DNA from: Amycolatopsis pithecellobii
GTDB lineage: Bacteria > Actinomycetota > Actinomycetes > Mycobacteriales > Pseudonocardiaceae
Direction: 5' to 3'
Assembly (NCBI RefSeq): GCF_009707865.1
Contig: NZ_WMBA01000032.1
Coordinates: forward strand, 17,287 to 81,286
Length of the DNA stretch: 64,000 nucleotides
The position numbers and the translations under genes were made by a program. Within the stretch, counting starts at the first letter, position 1. The number at the start of each line of letters is the position of its first letter. Positions 1-11,573 of the stretch are shown here, in pieces. The notes under the pieces were generated by a model. It worked only from the letters and a program-made list of their open reading frames with translations, was not told the origin of the DNA and did not search any database.

Positions 1-101
1 GCTTCACACAGATTGGCTTGCGCAAGCGCTACTACCAACCTTCCGGCGCTGATGCCTACACCATGATGCGCCCCTCCCACTCCGCGCAGGAGGTCAGTTG
101 A
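1..101 (+). CDS. rimI: C-terminal end of RimI-type ribosomal protein alanine N-acetyltransferase (5' truncated)
   Basis: Only the last 32 codons lie in the window, read from base 3 to the TGA at 99-101. The tail contains the segment [16 protein letters not shown], the usual C-terminal end of GNAT acetyltransferases of the RimI family, where the Arg-Tyr-Tyr-Gln-Pro stretch closes the fold. RimI acetylates the N-terminal alanine of ribosomal protein S18. The stop overlaps the tsaD start by one base, so the two are translationally coupled, as in the rimI-tsaD pairs of other actinobacteria. Identification rests on this short tail plus the neighbour. Confidence 0.8.
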   Translation, partial: FTQIGLRKRYYQPSGADAYTMMRPSHSAQEVS

Positions 102-1147
102 TGTCCCGGATCATCATGGGCATCGAGAGCTCCTGCGACGAGACCGGCGTCGGCCTGGTCCGGTTGCACGATGACGGCGCCGTCGAACTGCTCGCCGACG
201 AGGTGGCCTCCAGTGTCGAGCAGCACGCACGTTTCGGTGGCGTGGTGCCCGAAGTGGCCAGCAGGGCACACCTCGAGGCCATGGTGCCCACCGCGAACCG
301 TGCCTTTGAAGCCGCTGACCTCAAACTGTCCGATGTGGACGCGATCGCGGTAACCGCCGGCCCAGGGCTCGCAGGCGCGCTGCTCGTCGGGGTCTCCGCG
401 GCCAAGGCCTATGCGGCGGCGCTCGGCGTGCCGCTCTATGGCGTCAACCACCTCGCCGGTCATATCGCCGTTGACACACTGCAGCATGGGCCACTGCCCA
501 CGCCGAGTCTGGCGCTGCTCGTCTCCGGCGGGCACACGCAGCTGCTGCGCGTCGACGACATCGCCACGACCATCACGGAGCTCGGGTCCACTGTGGACGA
601 TGCGGCGGGTGAGGCCTACGACAAGGTCGCGCGTGTGCTTGGCCTGCCGTATCCAGGTGGCCCACCCATCGACAAGGCGGCCAAGCAGGGGAACCCGGCG
701 GCGATCGCCTTCCCCCGCGGCATGACGGGACCTCGGGACGCGAAGTTCGATTTTTCGTTCTCCGGCTTGAAGACCGCCGTCGCCCGCTGGGTCGAGGGCG
801 CGGAACGTCGCGGCGAGGAAATCCCGGTGAACGACGTCGCGGCCTCGTTCCAGGAAGCCGTCGCCGATGTGCTGACCGCGAAGGCGGTGCGCGCGGCGAA
901 GGAATCCGGCATCGGCACGCTCGTCATTTCGGGTGGGGTCGCGGCCAACTCCCGGCTTTCCGAGTTGGCGCGCGAGCGCTGCGAGGCGGCCGGTATCGAA
1001 TTGCGCGTGCCGAGGCCGAGGCTGTGTACCGACAACGGCGCGATGATCGCGGCGCTGGGCGCCCACGTCGTGGCGGCGGGCGTGAAACAGTCCTCTTTGG
1101 ACATATCCGCGAATCCCGCGTTGCCGGTGGACACCGTCTCGATCTGA
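101..1147 (+). CDS. tsaD: tRNA N6-adenosine threonylcarbamoyltransferase TsaD
   Basis: TsaD (Kae1/YgjD/Gcp family) transfers threonylcarbamoyl from TC-AMP to A37 of ANN-decoding tRNAs in the cytoplasm, together with TsaB and TsaE. The 348-residue length is normal. The N-terminal [12 protein letters not shown] and the metal-binding HxxxH (NHLAGH, His117 and His121) are intact, as are SGGHT, the GEAYDKVAR region and the C-terminal [10 protein letters not shown] nucleotide loop. I chose ATG 101 because its A overlaps the rimI stop; a TTG three bases upstream also exists. It sits between rimI and groES as in mycobacteria. Confidence 0.97.
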   Translation: MSRIIMGIESSCDETGVGLVRLHDDGAVELLADEVASSVEQHARFGGVVPEVASRAHLEAMVPTANRAFEAADLKLSDVDAIAVTAGPGLAGALLVGVSAAKAYAAALGVPLYGVNHLAGHIAVDTLQHGPLPTPSLALLVSGGHTQLLRVDDIATTITELGSTVDDAAGEAYDKVARVLGLPYPGGPPIDKAAKQGNPAAIAFPRGMTGPRDAKFDFSFSGLKTAVARWVEGAERRGEEIPVNDVAASFQEAVADVLTAKAVRAAKESGIGTLVISGGVAANSRLSELARERCEAAGIELRVPRPRLCTDNGAMIAALGAHVVAAGVKQSSLDISANPALPVDTVSI

Positions 1148-1495
1148 CTGGGTGCTGTTCACGCATTCCAGTTCACACGCGGGCGGCCGGTGAAGGAACC
1201 CCGAATCCGTCCGCCTGTGGACAACTGGGTGCTTGTGGACAACTCCAGGGCTGGACCACGCTCGGCTCCCAATGATCGAGAAAACTCCTCACGATCGCGG
1301 ACCCAGGCAGGTGAACTCCATCCGGCCTGTGAGCAGTGGAACCCGACCCTCCTTGCGCGGCTAGCACTCGCGTGGATAGAGTGCTAATTGCACGGCACCG
1401 CACACGCCCCGGCACCCGCGACGGCGGGGGTGGTAGGCGCCAAAACCTGTAAGTACACCTGCCAACGCTTTCGACGACCCGTGGAGGTCAACCCG
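1148..1495. other. tsaD-groES intergenic region (348 bp)
   Basis: No gene is supported here. The right part holds the CIRCE operator and must contain the groES promoter and leader. The GTG start of groES at 1496 is preceded by GTGGAGGTC, a good ribosome-binding site. An in-frame upstream extension of groES to 1388 exists, but it would begin just after the operator and lacks family similarity. Confidence 0.7.
1362..1386 (+). promoter_or_regulatory. CIRCE operator (HrcA site) upstream of groES-groEL
   Basis: TAGCACTC at 1362-1369 and GAGTGCTA at 1379-1386 form a perfect 8-bp inverted repeat with exactly 9 bp between the arms. This is the canonical CIRCE layout recognised by the heat-shock repressor HrcA. 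It lies 110 bp before the groES start, so the chaperonin genes are predicted to be induced when HrcA is titrated during heat stress. hrcA itself is not in the window. Confidence 0.95.
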
Positions 1496-1789
1496 GTGAG
1501 CGTGAACATCAAACCGCTCGAGGACAAGATCGTTGTCCAGACGAGCGAGGCCGAGGAGACGACGGCTTCCGGTCTCGTCATCCCCGACACCGCCAAGGAA
1601 AAGCCCCAGGAGGGCAAGGTTCTGGCCGTGGGCCCGGGCCGCGTCGACGACAAGGGCAACCGCATCCCCGTGGATGTGGCGGTCGGCGACGTCGTCATCT
1701 ACTCCAAGTACGGCGGCACCGAGGTCAAGTACAACGGTGAGGACTACTTGATCCTGTCCGCTCGCGACGTGCTGGCCGTCGTCAACTGA
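1496..1789 (+). CDS. groES: Co-chaperonin GroES (10 kDa)
   Basis: This 97-residue protein is the heptameric lid of the GroEL folding chamber. It begins [13 protein letters not shown], has the mobile-loop region [12 protein letters not shown] at about residues 17-28, and ends in ARDVLAVV, all typical. The GTG at 1496 follows the strong site GGAGGT and matches the family length; upstream in-frame starts add residues without similarity. It is the first gene of the CIRCE-controlled pair, with a 77-bp gap to groEL that contains a stem-loop. Confidence 0.97.
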   Translation: MSVNIKPLEDKIVVQTSEAEETTASGLVIPDTAKEKPQEGKVLAVGPGRVDDKGNRIPVDVAVGDVVIYSKYGGTEVKYNGEDYLILSARDVLAVVN

Positions 1790-1805
1790 CACCAGCCCAC
1801 GCATC

Positions 1806-3480
<1,675 letters not shown>

Positions 3481-3494
3481 TCTCGCGCCACCAG

Positions 3495-3533
3495 AAATGG
3501 GGCGGCATCCCGGCCGGGATACCGCCCCATTTT
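3495..3533 (+). terminator. Intrinsic terminator of groEL
   Basis: ATGGGGCGG and the following ATCCCGG pair with CCGGGAT and CCGCCCCAT, giving a long near-perfect stem interrupted by one unpaired base on each side and ending in TTTT. It begins 15 bases after the groEL stop, so it ends the groES-groEL transcript. Confidence 0.85.
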
Positions 3534-3547
3534 GTACGGTTCAGGAA

Positions 3548-3582
3548 AAAAGGGGTGGCGCCCCTGCGACGCCACCCCTTTT
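3548..3582 (-). terminator. Intrinsic terminator of the whiB3/whiD-type gene
   Basis: AAAAGGGGTGGCG at 3548-3560 pairs perfectly with CGCCACCCCTTTT at 3570-3582. Read on the minus strand the stem is followed by a run of six T residues and lies 9 bases past the stop of the Wbl gene. It therefore fits the leftward transcript; with the groEL terminator it insulates the two convergent units. Confidence 0.85.
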
Positions 3583-3590
3583 CCTCCCCC

Positions 3591-3893
3591 TCACTGGCCG
3601 GAAAGACTCAACTCGCGCTTACCGGTCTTGAGGATGTTCTCTCGCTCTGACTCGGAAAGACCGCCCCAGATGCCGTACGGCTCATGCACGGCCAGTGCAT
3701 GCGCCCGGCACAACCGCAGTACCGGGCACGACTGGCAAATCGCTTTCGCCCGGGCCTCCCGTCGCGCCCTGGCCGGCCCACGCTCCCCGTCGGGATGGAA
3801 GAAAGCAGCACTGTCCATCCCCCGGCAGGACCCCTCCAGCTGCCAGTCCCAGATATCGGCATTGGGTCCTGGAAGCCTGCGCGTGTCTGCCAT
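3591..3893 (-). CDS. whiB3: WhiB-family iron-sulfur regulator, WhiB3/WhiD type
   Basis: This 100-residue Wbl protein should bind a 4Fe-4S cluster through four cysteines, one in SCRGM and three in ICQSCPVLRLC. It has the GIWGG turn and the segment LPGPNADIWDWQLEG, which closely resembles mycobacterial WhiB3 and Streptomyces WhiD. Such proteins sense redox or NO and act through region 4 of the principal sigma factor. I chose ATG 3893 because ACGGAGG lies just upstream; a longer frame to 3998 lacks a site and family similarity. Its place next to groEL1 matches Rv3416, and its closeness to a bldM-like gene matches the Streptomyces whiD-bldM locus. Confidence 0.93.
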   Translation of the reverse strand: MADTRRLPGPNADIWDWQLEGSCRGMDSAAFFHPDGERGPARARREARAKAICQSCPVLRLCRAHALAVHEPYGIWGGLSESERENILKTGKRELSLSGQ

Positions 3894-3908
3894 CGTGACC
3901 GCCTCCGT

Positions 3909-4013
3909 AATTCGGTCGGATCCCCTCGTTGTCGCACTGGCAACTACTCCATTCGGTGCAACGGCGGTAACGTTAGAAGCGCGCCAATAGTTGTTCAAGG
4001 AATTCGGTCGGAT
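3909..4013. promoter_or_regulatory. Two exact 13-bp direct repeats in the whiB3/MerR divergent promoter region
   Basis: AATTCGGTCGGAT occurs at 3909-3921 and again at 4001-4013, with a partial third copy (ATTCGGT) near 3951. The repeats lie in the 226-bp space between the Wbl gene (leftward) and the MerR-type gene (rightward). They may be binding sites for a regulator of one or both promoters; the protein is unknown. Confidence 0.4.
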
Positions 4014-4119
4014 TCATCCTTTGGATGTCCCCCGCAAGCGTGAGCAGGCGATCTTTCCCTGGTCCGGGCGCATAACCTCCAGGTTGCTGGGTAGTCGTAC
4101 GTCCGCGATATTTGAGCGA

Positions 4120-5025
4120 ATGGATCGCGCACGGCAGCCAGAGCCGACGATGCCGGTGGCCGCGGTGGCCCGGCGGCTCGGCGTTGCCCCCGCCACGCTC
4201 CGCACGTGGGACCGGCGATACGGACTCGGCCCCAGCAGGCACACCGGCGGCAAGCACCGTCGCTACGGCGCCGCCGACATCCGCCGTCTCGAGTTGATGC
4301 AACGCGCATTGCTGCGAGGTGCCTCGACGGCGGAAGCCGCTCACTTCGCGCTCGAGGCCACGATCACGGACATACCGGCGGAGACGTCACACGGCGTGCG
4401 CGCGGCGCCGGATCGCTCCGTCGCGCGCCGACTGCGGGGTGCCGCGCTGGCCATGGATGCCCTCGCGACCCAGCGACTGCTGGCGGCGGCCATCGCGGAC
4501 GCCGGCGCGGTGGCGGCCTGGGAGATCGTCATCGAGCCGGTGCTGACCGCGTTCGGGGCGGGCTGGCATGGCACGCACGCCGGCGCCGAGGCCGAGTACC
4601 TGCTGTCCGAATCCGTGCTCGCCGCGTTGATCCGGGCGACCCCGCTGCTGGAGCAGCCGCGTAACGCCCGGCCGGTGCTGCTCAGCGCGGTCCCGGAAGA
4701 GCGGGGCGCCCTGCCGCTCTATGCGCTCGCCGCGGGCCTCGCGGAGCGGGGCATCAGCGTCCAGCTCTTCGGGACCCCGCCACCGGCCGAGGTGCTCGCC
4801 GTCGCGGTCCGCCGCAGCGCGCCCGCCGCGGTCGTCCTGCGTGCCCAGCGCACCACCATGGCCGACGGTGGGTTGTTTTCACGCTTGTCGCGAGGTCACC
4901 AGCGTGGCCGGTTGTTCGCGTGGGGGCCAGGCTGGGCCGGGACCCGGTTGCCCGGAAAGGTCGAGTTGCTACCGGACCTGCGTGAGGCCGCCGAGCGGAT
5001 CGAGTACGTCTTACTGGGCCGCTAG
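4120..5025 (+). CDS. MerR-family regulator with degenerate B12-binding-like domain
   Basis: The N-terminal third is a MerR winged helix (VAAVARRLGVAPATLRTWDRRYGL, given as VAAVARRLGVAPATL then RTWDRRYGL), the form seen in CarH/LitR-type regulators. The C-terminal part resembles the helical bundle plus Rossmann B12-binding module of that family. The key residues look lost: the bundle has W followed by EY where CarH has EH, and the region around PEERGALPL has Arg where the axial His is expected. It may therefore not bind cobalamin in the usual way. I use ATG 4120; the frame stays open to 3991. It runs in the same direction as the Rv3415c-like gene 9 bp later. Confidence 0.75.
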   Translation: MDRARQPEPTMPVAAVARRLGVAPATLRTWDRRYGLGPSRHTGGKHRRYGAADIRRLELMQRALLRGASTAEAAHFALEATITDIPAETSHGVRAAPDRSVARRLRGAALAMDALATQRLLAAAIADAGAVAAWEIVIEPVLTAFGAGWHGTHAGAEAEYLLSESVLAALIRATPLLEQPRNARPVLLSAVPEERGALPLYALAAGLAERGISVQLFGTPPPAEVLAVAVRRSAPAAVVLRAQRTTMADGGLFSRLSRGHQRGRLFAWGPGWAGTRLPGKVELLPDLREAAERIEYVLLGR

Positions 5026-5034
5026 ATTGCCTTC

Positions 5035-5856
5035 GTGTCCTGCGCAGAACTGCGGCGGGCGGCCTTCGGTGACTTACCGGCGATGCCGTCCGGCGCTCCC
5101 CAGTCGCCGCACGCGAAGCTGCTGGCGGCGATCGTGCTCGGTGCGCAGGGCCGGTACGCCGGTGCGGCGACTTTGCTGGACGAAGTCGCCCGAGGCCGGA
5201 ATCAGATGCTGGCCTCGCTTGCCTTGTCGACATTCGCCTCGCATCGGCGTCAGCTCGGCGGGCATCGTGCTGCCTTCGGGCCGGACGGCGCGGCGCTCCG
5301 ACTCGTGACCGGGCTGTCCGGCGCCGAGGACGAGGATGGGATCGATGTCGAGGGCGCGCGAGCGGATGCGCTGCTGGGACTGGCCGCGGACAACCTCGGC
5401 GTCGGCCGGTTGGCTCTGGCCCGGCGCCTCTTGGCCCGGGTGACACCGCGAAACTGGCGGTCGAAGGTCCGGCTCGGCTGGATCACCGCCGAAATGGCGT
5501 TGGCCGGCGGAGAGCCGGTGAGCGCGGTGGGCCCGGCCGAGGATGCGCTCGCGTTCGCGATCGCGGCGCAGGCGCGGAGGCATATCGTGAAATCGCAGCT
5601 CGTGCTGGCTGCTGCGCTGGGCGCGACGGGGAAGCGGGAACGAGCGGTGCACCTCATCGACGAAGCACTCGCCGTGACGGACAAATTCACACTACGCTCG
5701 TTGAGTTGGCCTGCCGGATTGCTTGCCGCCGAGCACAGACCTGATGCGCGCGGCCGGGATCGATCCAGGGTCGACCTGGTGTTGCACGCTGTGTTACTAC
5801 GAACTGACCCCGACGGGAGGCGGCTGGCGAGTGAATCGCCTTGGGTCCCGGCGTGA
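5035..5856 (+). CDS. Conserved hypothetical protein, Rv3415c-like, TPR-like helical repeats
   Basis: This protein has 273 residues and no catalytic motif that I recognise. It is made of alanine- and leucine-rich helical pairs such as HAKLLAAIVLGAQGRYAGAA and VKSQLVLAAALGATGKRERA, a tetratricopeptide-like pattern, so a protein-interaction role is likely. Length and position between whiB3 and sigD match mycobacterial Rv3415c. No signal peptide or membrane segment is seen. It starts at GTG 5035, nine bases after the MerR-type gene, and the two may be co-transcribed. Confidence 0.7.
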   Translation: MSCAELRRAAFGDLPAMPSGAPQSPHAKLLAAIVLGAQGRYAGAATLLDEVARGRNQMLASLALSTFASHRRQLGGHRAAFGPDGAALRLVTGLSGAEDEDGIDVEGARADALLGLAADNLGVGRLALARRLLARVTPRNWRSKVRLGWITAEMALAGGEPVSAVGPAEDALAFAIAAQARRHIVKSQLVLAAALGATGKRERAVHLIDEALAVTDKFTLRSLSWPAGLLAAEHRPDARGRDRSRVDLVLHAVLLRTDPDGRRLASESPWVPA

Positions 5857-5997
5857 TGCCGGTTGGAGCACTCGAGGTGGCCATACCGACATCCGGGCGA
5901 AGATCTTCCAAAAAAAGCCACCGGATCGTGTCAAGGTTCGGCCTAAAGCGTCCGATAGGGGATATGGAAGGTCACCCGGCTGCAGGAAGGAAACCCC

Positions 5998-6594
5998 GTG
6001 ACTACGGTCTTGATCTGCGACGACCGACGCAGTGTCCGCGAAGGGCTCACCCGCGTGATGTCTGCTGTTCCCGGCGTCAGTCGCATCGACTGCGTAGCGC
6101 ACGGTGACGAGTTGCTGGCCAGGTATTCGCGACAGCCGGTGGACGTCGTCCTCGTCGGCACCCAGCGCGCGATGCCGGCCGGGGTGGAGGCGACTCGGCG
6201 GTTGGTGTCCGCCAATCCCCAGGCGAACGTGATCGTCTTCGGCGCGCCCGACGATGCCTCCAGCATCGCCGCCGCGATCGCCGGTGGCGCCCGCGGTTAC
6301 CTGAGGTGGGACGCCTCTCGACCCGAACTCGTGGCCGCACTCGCGCACACGCTGGCGAGCACCTCGGTACCCGCGCCACGCCAGCCCGCCGATCCCGGCG
6401 TTCAGCTCACCGAGCGCGAACTCCAGGTGCTGCGGGGGATGAGTCAGGGCAAGAGCAACGGCCAAATCGGCCGCGAGCTCTACCTGTCGGAGGACACCGT
6501 GAAGACGCATGCCCGCCGGCTGTTCCGCAAGCTGGGTGTGCGGGACCGCGCGCAGGCGGTCGCCCACGGCTTCCGCCGCGGGCTCGTGTCCTGA
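5998..6594 (+). CDS. bldM: BldM-like orphan response regulator (LuxR/NarL type) lacking the phosphoacceptor Asp
   Basis: This is a 198-residue receiver plus LuxR helix-turn-helix protein. The DNA-binding part, LTERELQVLRGMSQGKSN followed by IGRELYLSEDTVKTHARRLF, is nearly the same as Streptomyces BldM, a regulator of aerial growth and sporulation. The receiver keeps the acidic pair Asp8-Asp9, but the normal acceptor position 54 is Gly (VVLVGTQ), so phosphorylation control is unlikely. Published work on BldM found that Asp54 is dispensable, which fits. The GTG start follows CAGGAAGGA. It is close to whiD-type and sigma-factor genes as in Streptomyces. Confidence 0.88.
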   Translation: MTTVLICDDRRSVREGLTRVMSAVPGVSRIDCVAHGDELLARYSRQPVDVVLVGTQRAMPAGVEATRRLVSANPQANVIVFGAPDDASSIAAAIAGGARGYLRWDASRPELVAALAHTLASTSVPAPRQPADPGVQLTERELQVLRGMSQGKSNGQIGRELYLSEDTVKTHARRLFRKLGVRDRAQAVAHGFRRGLVS

Positions 6595-6675
6595 TGAAAG
6601 CCTTTTTCTGACTATCTTTCATGTTGTAAGCTGCGTAAGTCGTTGAATTCTTGAACACCTTCGCGTGAGCTCGCC

Positions 6676-6702
6676 GGCGCACCCTGGAAACCGGGGTGCG
6701 CC
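6676..6702 (+). other. Stem-loop between bldM-like gene and sigD
   Basis: GGCGCACCC at 6676-6684 pairs with GGGTGCGCC at 6694-6702. No T-run follows, so it is a weak terminator candidate. The preceding 70 bases (6595-6665) are clearly more AT-rich than the surroundings. Confidence 0.5.
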
Positions 6703-6828
6703 CATGGCGACCGTACGCAGACGATGTCGACGCCGAGCGGTACGGTGGGCATCACCGGTGCGAGGGACATCGATCTCGCGTGCCGCCATTTTGTACGCCT
6801 ACACGTAACGCTGGGACTGTTGTCTGCG

Positions 6829-7401
6829 ATGGGCACTGTGGGGGACGGACTGGAGGAGTCGGTCGCCGCCGCCGTCGAGGGAGATCCTCAGGCGACCGAG
6901 CGACTGCTTGCCGCTATCCGTCCTCTAGTGGTGCGGTACTGCCGCGCCCGAGTTGGCCGGCAGGAGCGTTCGTTCGCTTCGGCGGATGACGTAGCTCAGG
7001 AGGTGTGTCTCGCGGTGCTCACGGCCCTGCCTTCGTACCGTGACCAAGGACGCCCGTTCCTGGCTTTCGTGTACGGCATCGCCCAGCACAAGGTGGCCGA
7101 CGCGCATCGGGCAGCAGCCCGCAACCGCGCCGAGCCGGTGGCCGAGATCCCTGACGAGATCGAAGGGGATGTCGGCCCGGAGCAGCATGCCCTGCAAGGG
7201 GAGCTGAACCAGCGCATGGCCCAGTTGCTGCGGGTGCTGCCGGACAAACAACGCGAGATCGTCGTGCTGCGAGTGGTCGTGGGCTTGTCTGCTGAAGAGA
7301 CCGCGGAAGCGGTCGACTCGACACCGGGCGCGGTCCGGGTCGCACAGCATCGAGCTCTCGCCCGGCTCCGAAAGGCGCTGGCGTCCGAGGAGGTGGCCTG
7401 A
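6829..7401 (+). CDS. sigD: ECF RNA polymerase sigma factor SigD
   Basis: The protein has sigma region 2 (VVRYCRARVG, then ADDVAQEVCLAVLTALPSYR and FVYGIAQHKVADAHR) and region 4 (LLRVLPDKQREIVVLRVV, then LSAEETAEAV). It is very similar to mycobacterial SigD, an ECF factor used in stationary phase and stress. It overlaps or abuts the gene for its anti-sigma factor, as expected. ATG 6829 gives 190 residues and matches the conserved start of the family; the frame stays open upstream to 6724, so the exact start is uncertain. Confidence 0.9.
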   Translation: MGTVGDGLEESVAAAVEGDPQATERLLAAIRPLVVRYCRARVGRQERSFASADDVAQEVCLAVLTALPSYRDQGRPFLAFVYGIAQHKVADAHRAAARNRAEPVAEIPDEIEGDVGPEQHALQGELNQRMAQLLRVLPDKQREIVVLRVVVGLSAEETAEAVDSTPGAVRVAQHRALARLRKALASEEVA

Positions 7402-8349
7402 GTGACCGACCGCGACAGCCGCGACGAGATCAGACGTGAGCTCGGTGGGTACGACGACACGATGAGTGCGTCGCAGGCCGCGTTCGAGGCCGACCTGTCC
7501 GCCGTGCACGCCGATGACGCATTGCTGGACGCGCTCGGTGGTTCCGACCCCAAGGTGGCGGACGACCTCGGCGACCAGGAACTCAACGCGCTGCTACTGG
7601 CCTGGCGACGTGACATCGACAGTGAACCGCTCGCCGAGCTTGTCGACACCGACACCGCCGTCACCACCGTGAAGACCGCGGCGATGGCGCAGAAACACGG
7701 GCAGCGCGCCCGCAAGCGCCGCGCCCTCGTGCCGGTGGCGGTCGCCGCCGCCGTGCTCGCCATCGCATTCAGCGGCACCAGCATCGCCGCGCGCGGCGCT
7801 CAGCCAGGCGACGCCTTGTGGGGCCTCACGAAGGTCCTCTACTCCGACCACGCCCGCTCGGTCGAGGCCGCCTCCGCGGCGCGTACCGATCTGCAGCAGG
7901 CGAGCATCGCGCTGTCCCAGGGGCGTATTGCCGAGGCGCAGCAGGCGCTGGCCGAGGCGGCGGCGAAGTTGTCGCAGGTCTCCTCGGAGGACAACCTGGC
8001 CCAGCTGATGCGTGAGCACCAGCAGTTGACGGCGATGCTCACGCAGCCGTCCCCGCCTTCGACCACGGAGCCGTCGTCGCCGGAGCCGCCGACGTCCCAG
8101 GCGGCTTCCTCGACCACGAGCACGCCGTCGCCGACGACGACAACCACGACGCGGCCGCCGAGCAGCACGAGCACGCCGTCGTCATCGGAAACGCCGACCT
8201 CGACACCGCCCACCACGGAGAGCAGTTCGGCATCCGCGGCGGGGACGGGTGGCAGCACGATGCGCTACGACACGTCCGATTCGAACGGCGGACCGGCTCC
8301 CGCGCAGGCACCCGCCTCGGTGGGCACGGCGGGCACCACGGGCAACTGA
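7402..8349 (+). CDS. rsdA: Anti-sigma-D factor RsdA (membrane protein)
   Basis: The N-terminal cytoplasmic part (about residues 1-100) is the SigD-binding region; a single membrane segment lies at about 108-130 (VPVAVAAAVLAIAFSG). The extracellular part is alanine-rich helical (about 145-210) followed by a Pro/Ser/Thr-rich tail from about 215. The GTG start directly follows the sigD stop, so the pair is translationally coupled. In M. tuberculosis the RsdA equivalent is degraded by ClpX/ClpC-P to release SigD; that mechanism is inferred here from the family. Confidence 0.88.
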   Translation: MTDRDSRDEIRRELGGYDDTMSASQAAFEADLSAVHADDALLDALGGSDPKVADDLGDQELNALLLAWRRDIDSEPLAELVDTDTAVTTVKTAAMAQKHGQRARKRRALVPVAVAAAVLAIAFSGTSIAARGAQPGDALWGLTKVLYSDHARSVEAASAARTDLQQASIALSQGRIAEAQQALAEAAAKLSQVSSEDNLAQLMREHQQLTAMLTQPSPPSTTEPSSPEPPTSQAASSTTSTPSPTTTTTTRPPSSTSTPSSSETPTSTPPTTESSSASAAGTGGSTMRYDTSDSNGGPAPAQAPASVGTAGTTGN

Positions 8350-8372
8350 GCCGGGGCCAGTCCGCCAGTAGC

Positions 8373-10353
<1,981 letters not shown>

Positions 10354-10385
10354 CGGGCCTGCAGCACACGAGAGGGGATCCGCAC

Positions 10386-11516
10386 GTGCGGGATCTGGTC
10401 GAGATCGGAATGGGACGTACCGCGCGACGCGCGTACGACCTCGACGACGTGGAGATCGTCCCGTCGCGCCGGACGCGGTCGTCCGCGGTGGTGTCCACCA
10501 CCTGGCAGATCGATGCCTACCGCTTCGATCTGCCGCTCGTCACGCACCCGACCGACGCGATCGTGTCGCCGGCCACCGCGGTGGAGATCGGGAAGCTCGG
10601 CGGGCTCGGCGTGCTCAACGCGGAGGGTATGTGGGCGCGGCACCGGGACGTCGAAGGCGCGATGCGGCGTCTGCTCGACACGGTGAAGGACGAGGACCCG
10701 ACCGCGCTGGTACGGGTGCTGCAGGAACTGCACTCGGCGCCGGTCCAGCCGGAGCTGCTGGACGAGGCGCTGCGTACGGTGCGCGAATCCGGGGTGACGG
10801 TCGCCGCGCGGGTGAGCCCGCAGCGTGCCGCCGAGCTGACCCCGCACCTGATCGCCGCCGGGGTGGAGGTTCTGGTCGTGCAGGGCACGATCATCTCGGC
10901 CGAGCACGTCTCGGGTGACTCGGATCCGCTCAACCTCAAGGAGTTCATCGGCGGGCTCGATGTGCCGGTGATCGCCGGCGGGGTCACCGACTACCGCACG
11001 GCGATGCATCTGATGCGTACCGGCGCGGCCGGGGTGATCGTCGGGCACGGCTACACGCCGGGCATCACGAGCACGGACCGGGTGCTGGGCATCGGCGTGC
11101 CGATGGCGACCGCCATCATCGACGCGGCCGCGGCCCGCCGCGACTACCTCGACGAGACCGGTGGCCGCTACGTGCACGTCCTGGCCGACGGCGGGATGAC
11201 GTCCTCCGGTGACATCGCGAAGGCGATCGCTTGTGGCGCGGACGCGGTCATGCTGGGCGCGCCGCTCGCGGCGTCTACGGCCGCGCCGGGGCACGGGCTG
11301 TATTGGACCGCGGCGGCGGCGCACCCGTCGTTGCCGCGTTCGCGAGTGGCCGCGGGGCCTGAGATCGAGGTGGATCTGCGGACGTTGCTGTACGGCCCAT
11401 CTTCGGATCCTGACGGGGCGGTCAATCTGTTCGGCGCGCTGCGCCGGGCGATGGCGAAGACCGGGTACTCAGACCTCAAGGAGTTCCAGCGGGTCGGCCT
11501 GTCCGTCCGGCGCTGA
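10386..11516 (+). CDS. guaB3: GuaB3-type IMPDH/GMP reductase family protein
   Basis: This 376-residue TIM-barrel protein is of the IMPDH/GMPR superfamily. It lacks CBS domains and, in the loop VQGTIISAEHVSG, lacks the catalytic cysteine of true IMPDH. This is typical of the actinobacterial GuaB3 subfamily, which always sits next to guaB2; its reaction is not firmly established. The nucleotide-binding GGVTDYRTAMHLMRTGAAG (or shorter core) and ADGGMTSSGDIAKA regions are intact. It starts at GTG 10386 after GAGAGGGGATCC. Probably co-transcribed with guaB and perhaps with the GMC gene. Confidence 0.9.
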   Translation: MRDLVEIGMGRTARRAYDLDDVEIVPSRRTRSSAVVSTTWQIDAYRFDLPLVTHPTDAIVSPATAVEIGKLGGLGVLNAEGMWARHRDVEGAMRRLLDTVKDEDPTALVRVLQELHSAPVQPELLDEALRTVRESGVTVAARVSPQRAAELTPHLIAAGVEVLVVQGTIISAEHVSGDSDPLNLKEFIGGLDVPVIAGGVTDYRTAMHLMRTGAAGVIVGHGYTPGITSTDRVLGIGVPMATAIIDAAAARRDYLDETGGRYVHVLADGGMTSSGDIAKAIACGADAVMLGAPLAASTAAPGHGLYWTAAAAHPSLPRSRVAAGPEIEVDLRTLLYGPSSDPDGAVNLFGALRRAMAKTGYSDLKEFQRVGLSVRR

Positions 11517-11573
11517 AACCCGTCGGTAACTTACCGCTGGTGAGAAGTTGGCTCCGGCGCTACGCTTTTATGT

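Noticed and set aside
6724..6828. Longer N-terminus for SigD starting at 6724
   Set aside because: The added residues have no similarity to SigD relatives and there is no good ribosome-binding site; kept only as an alternative.
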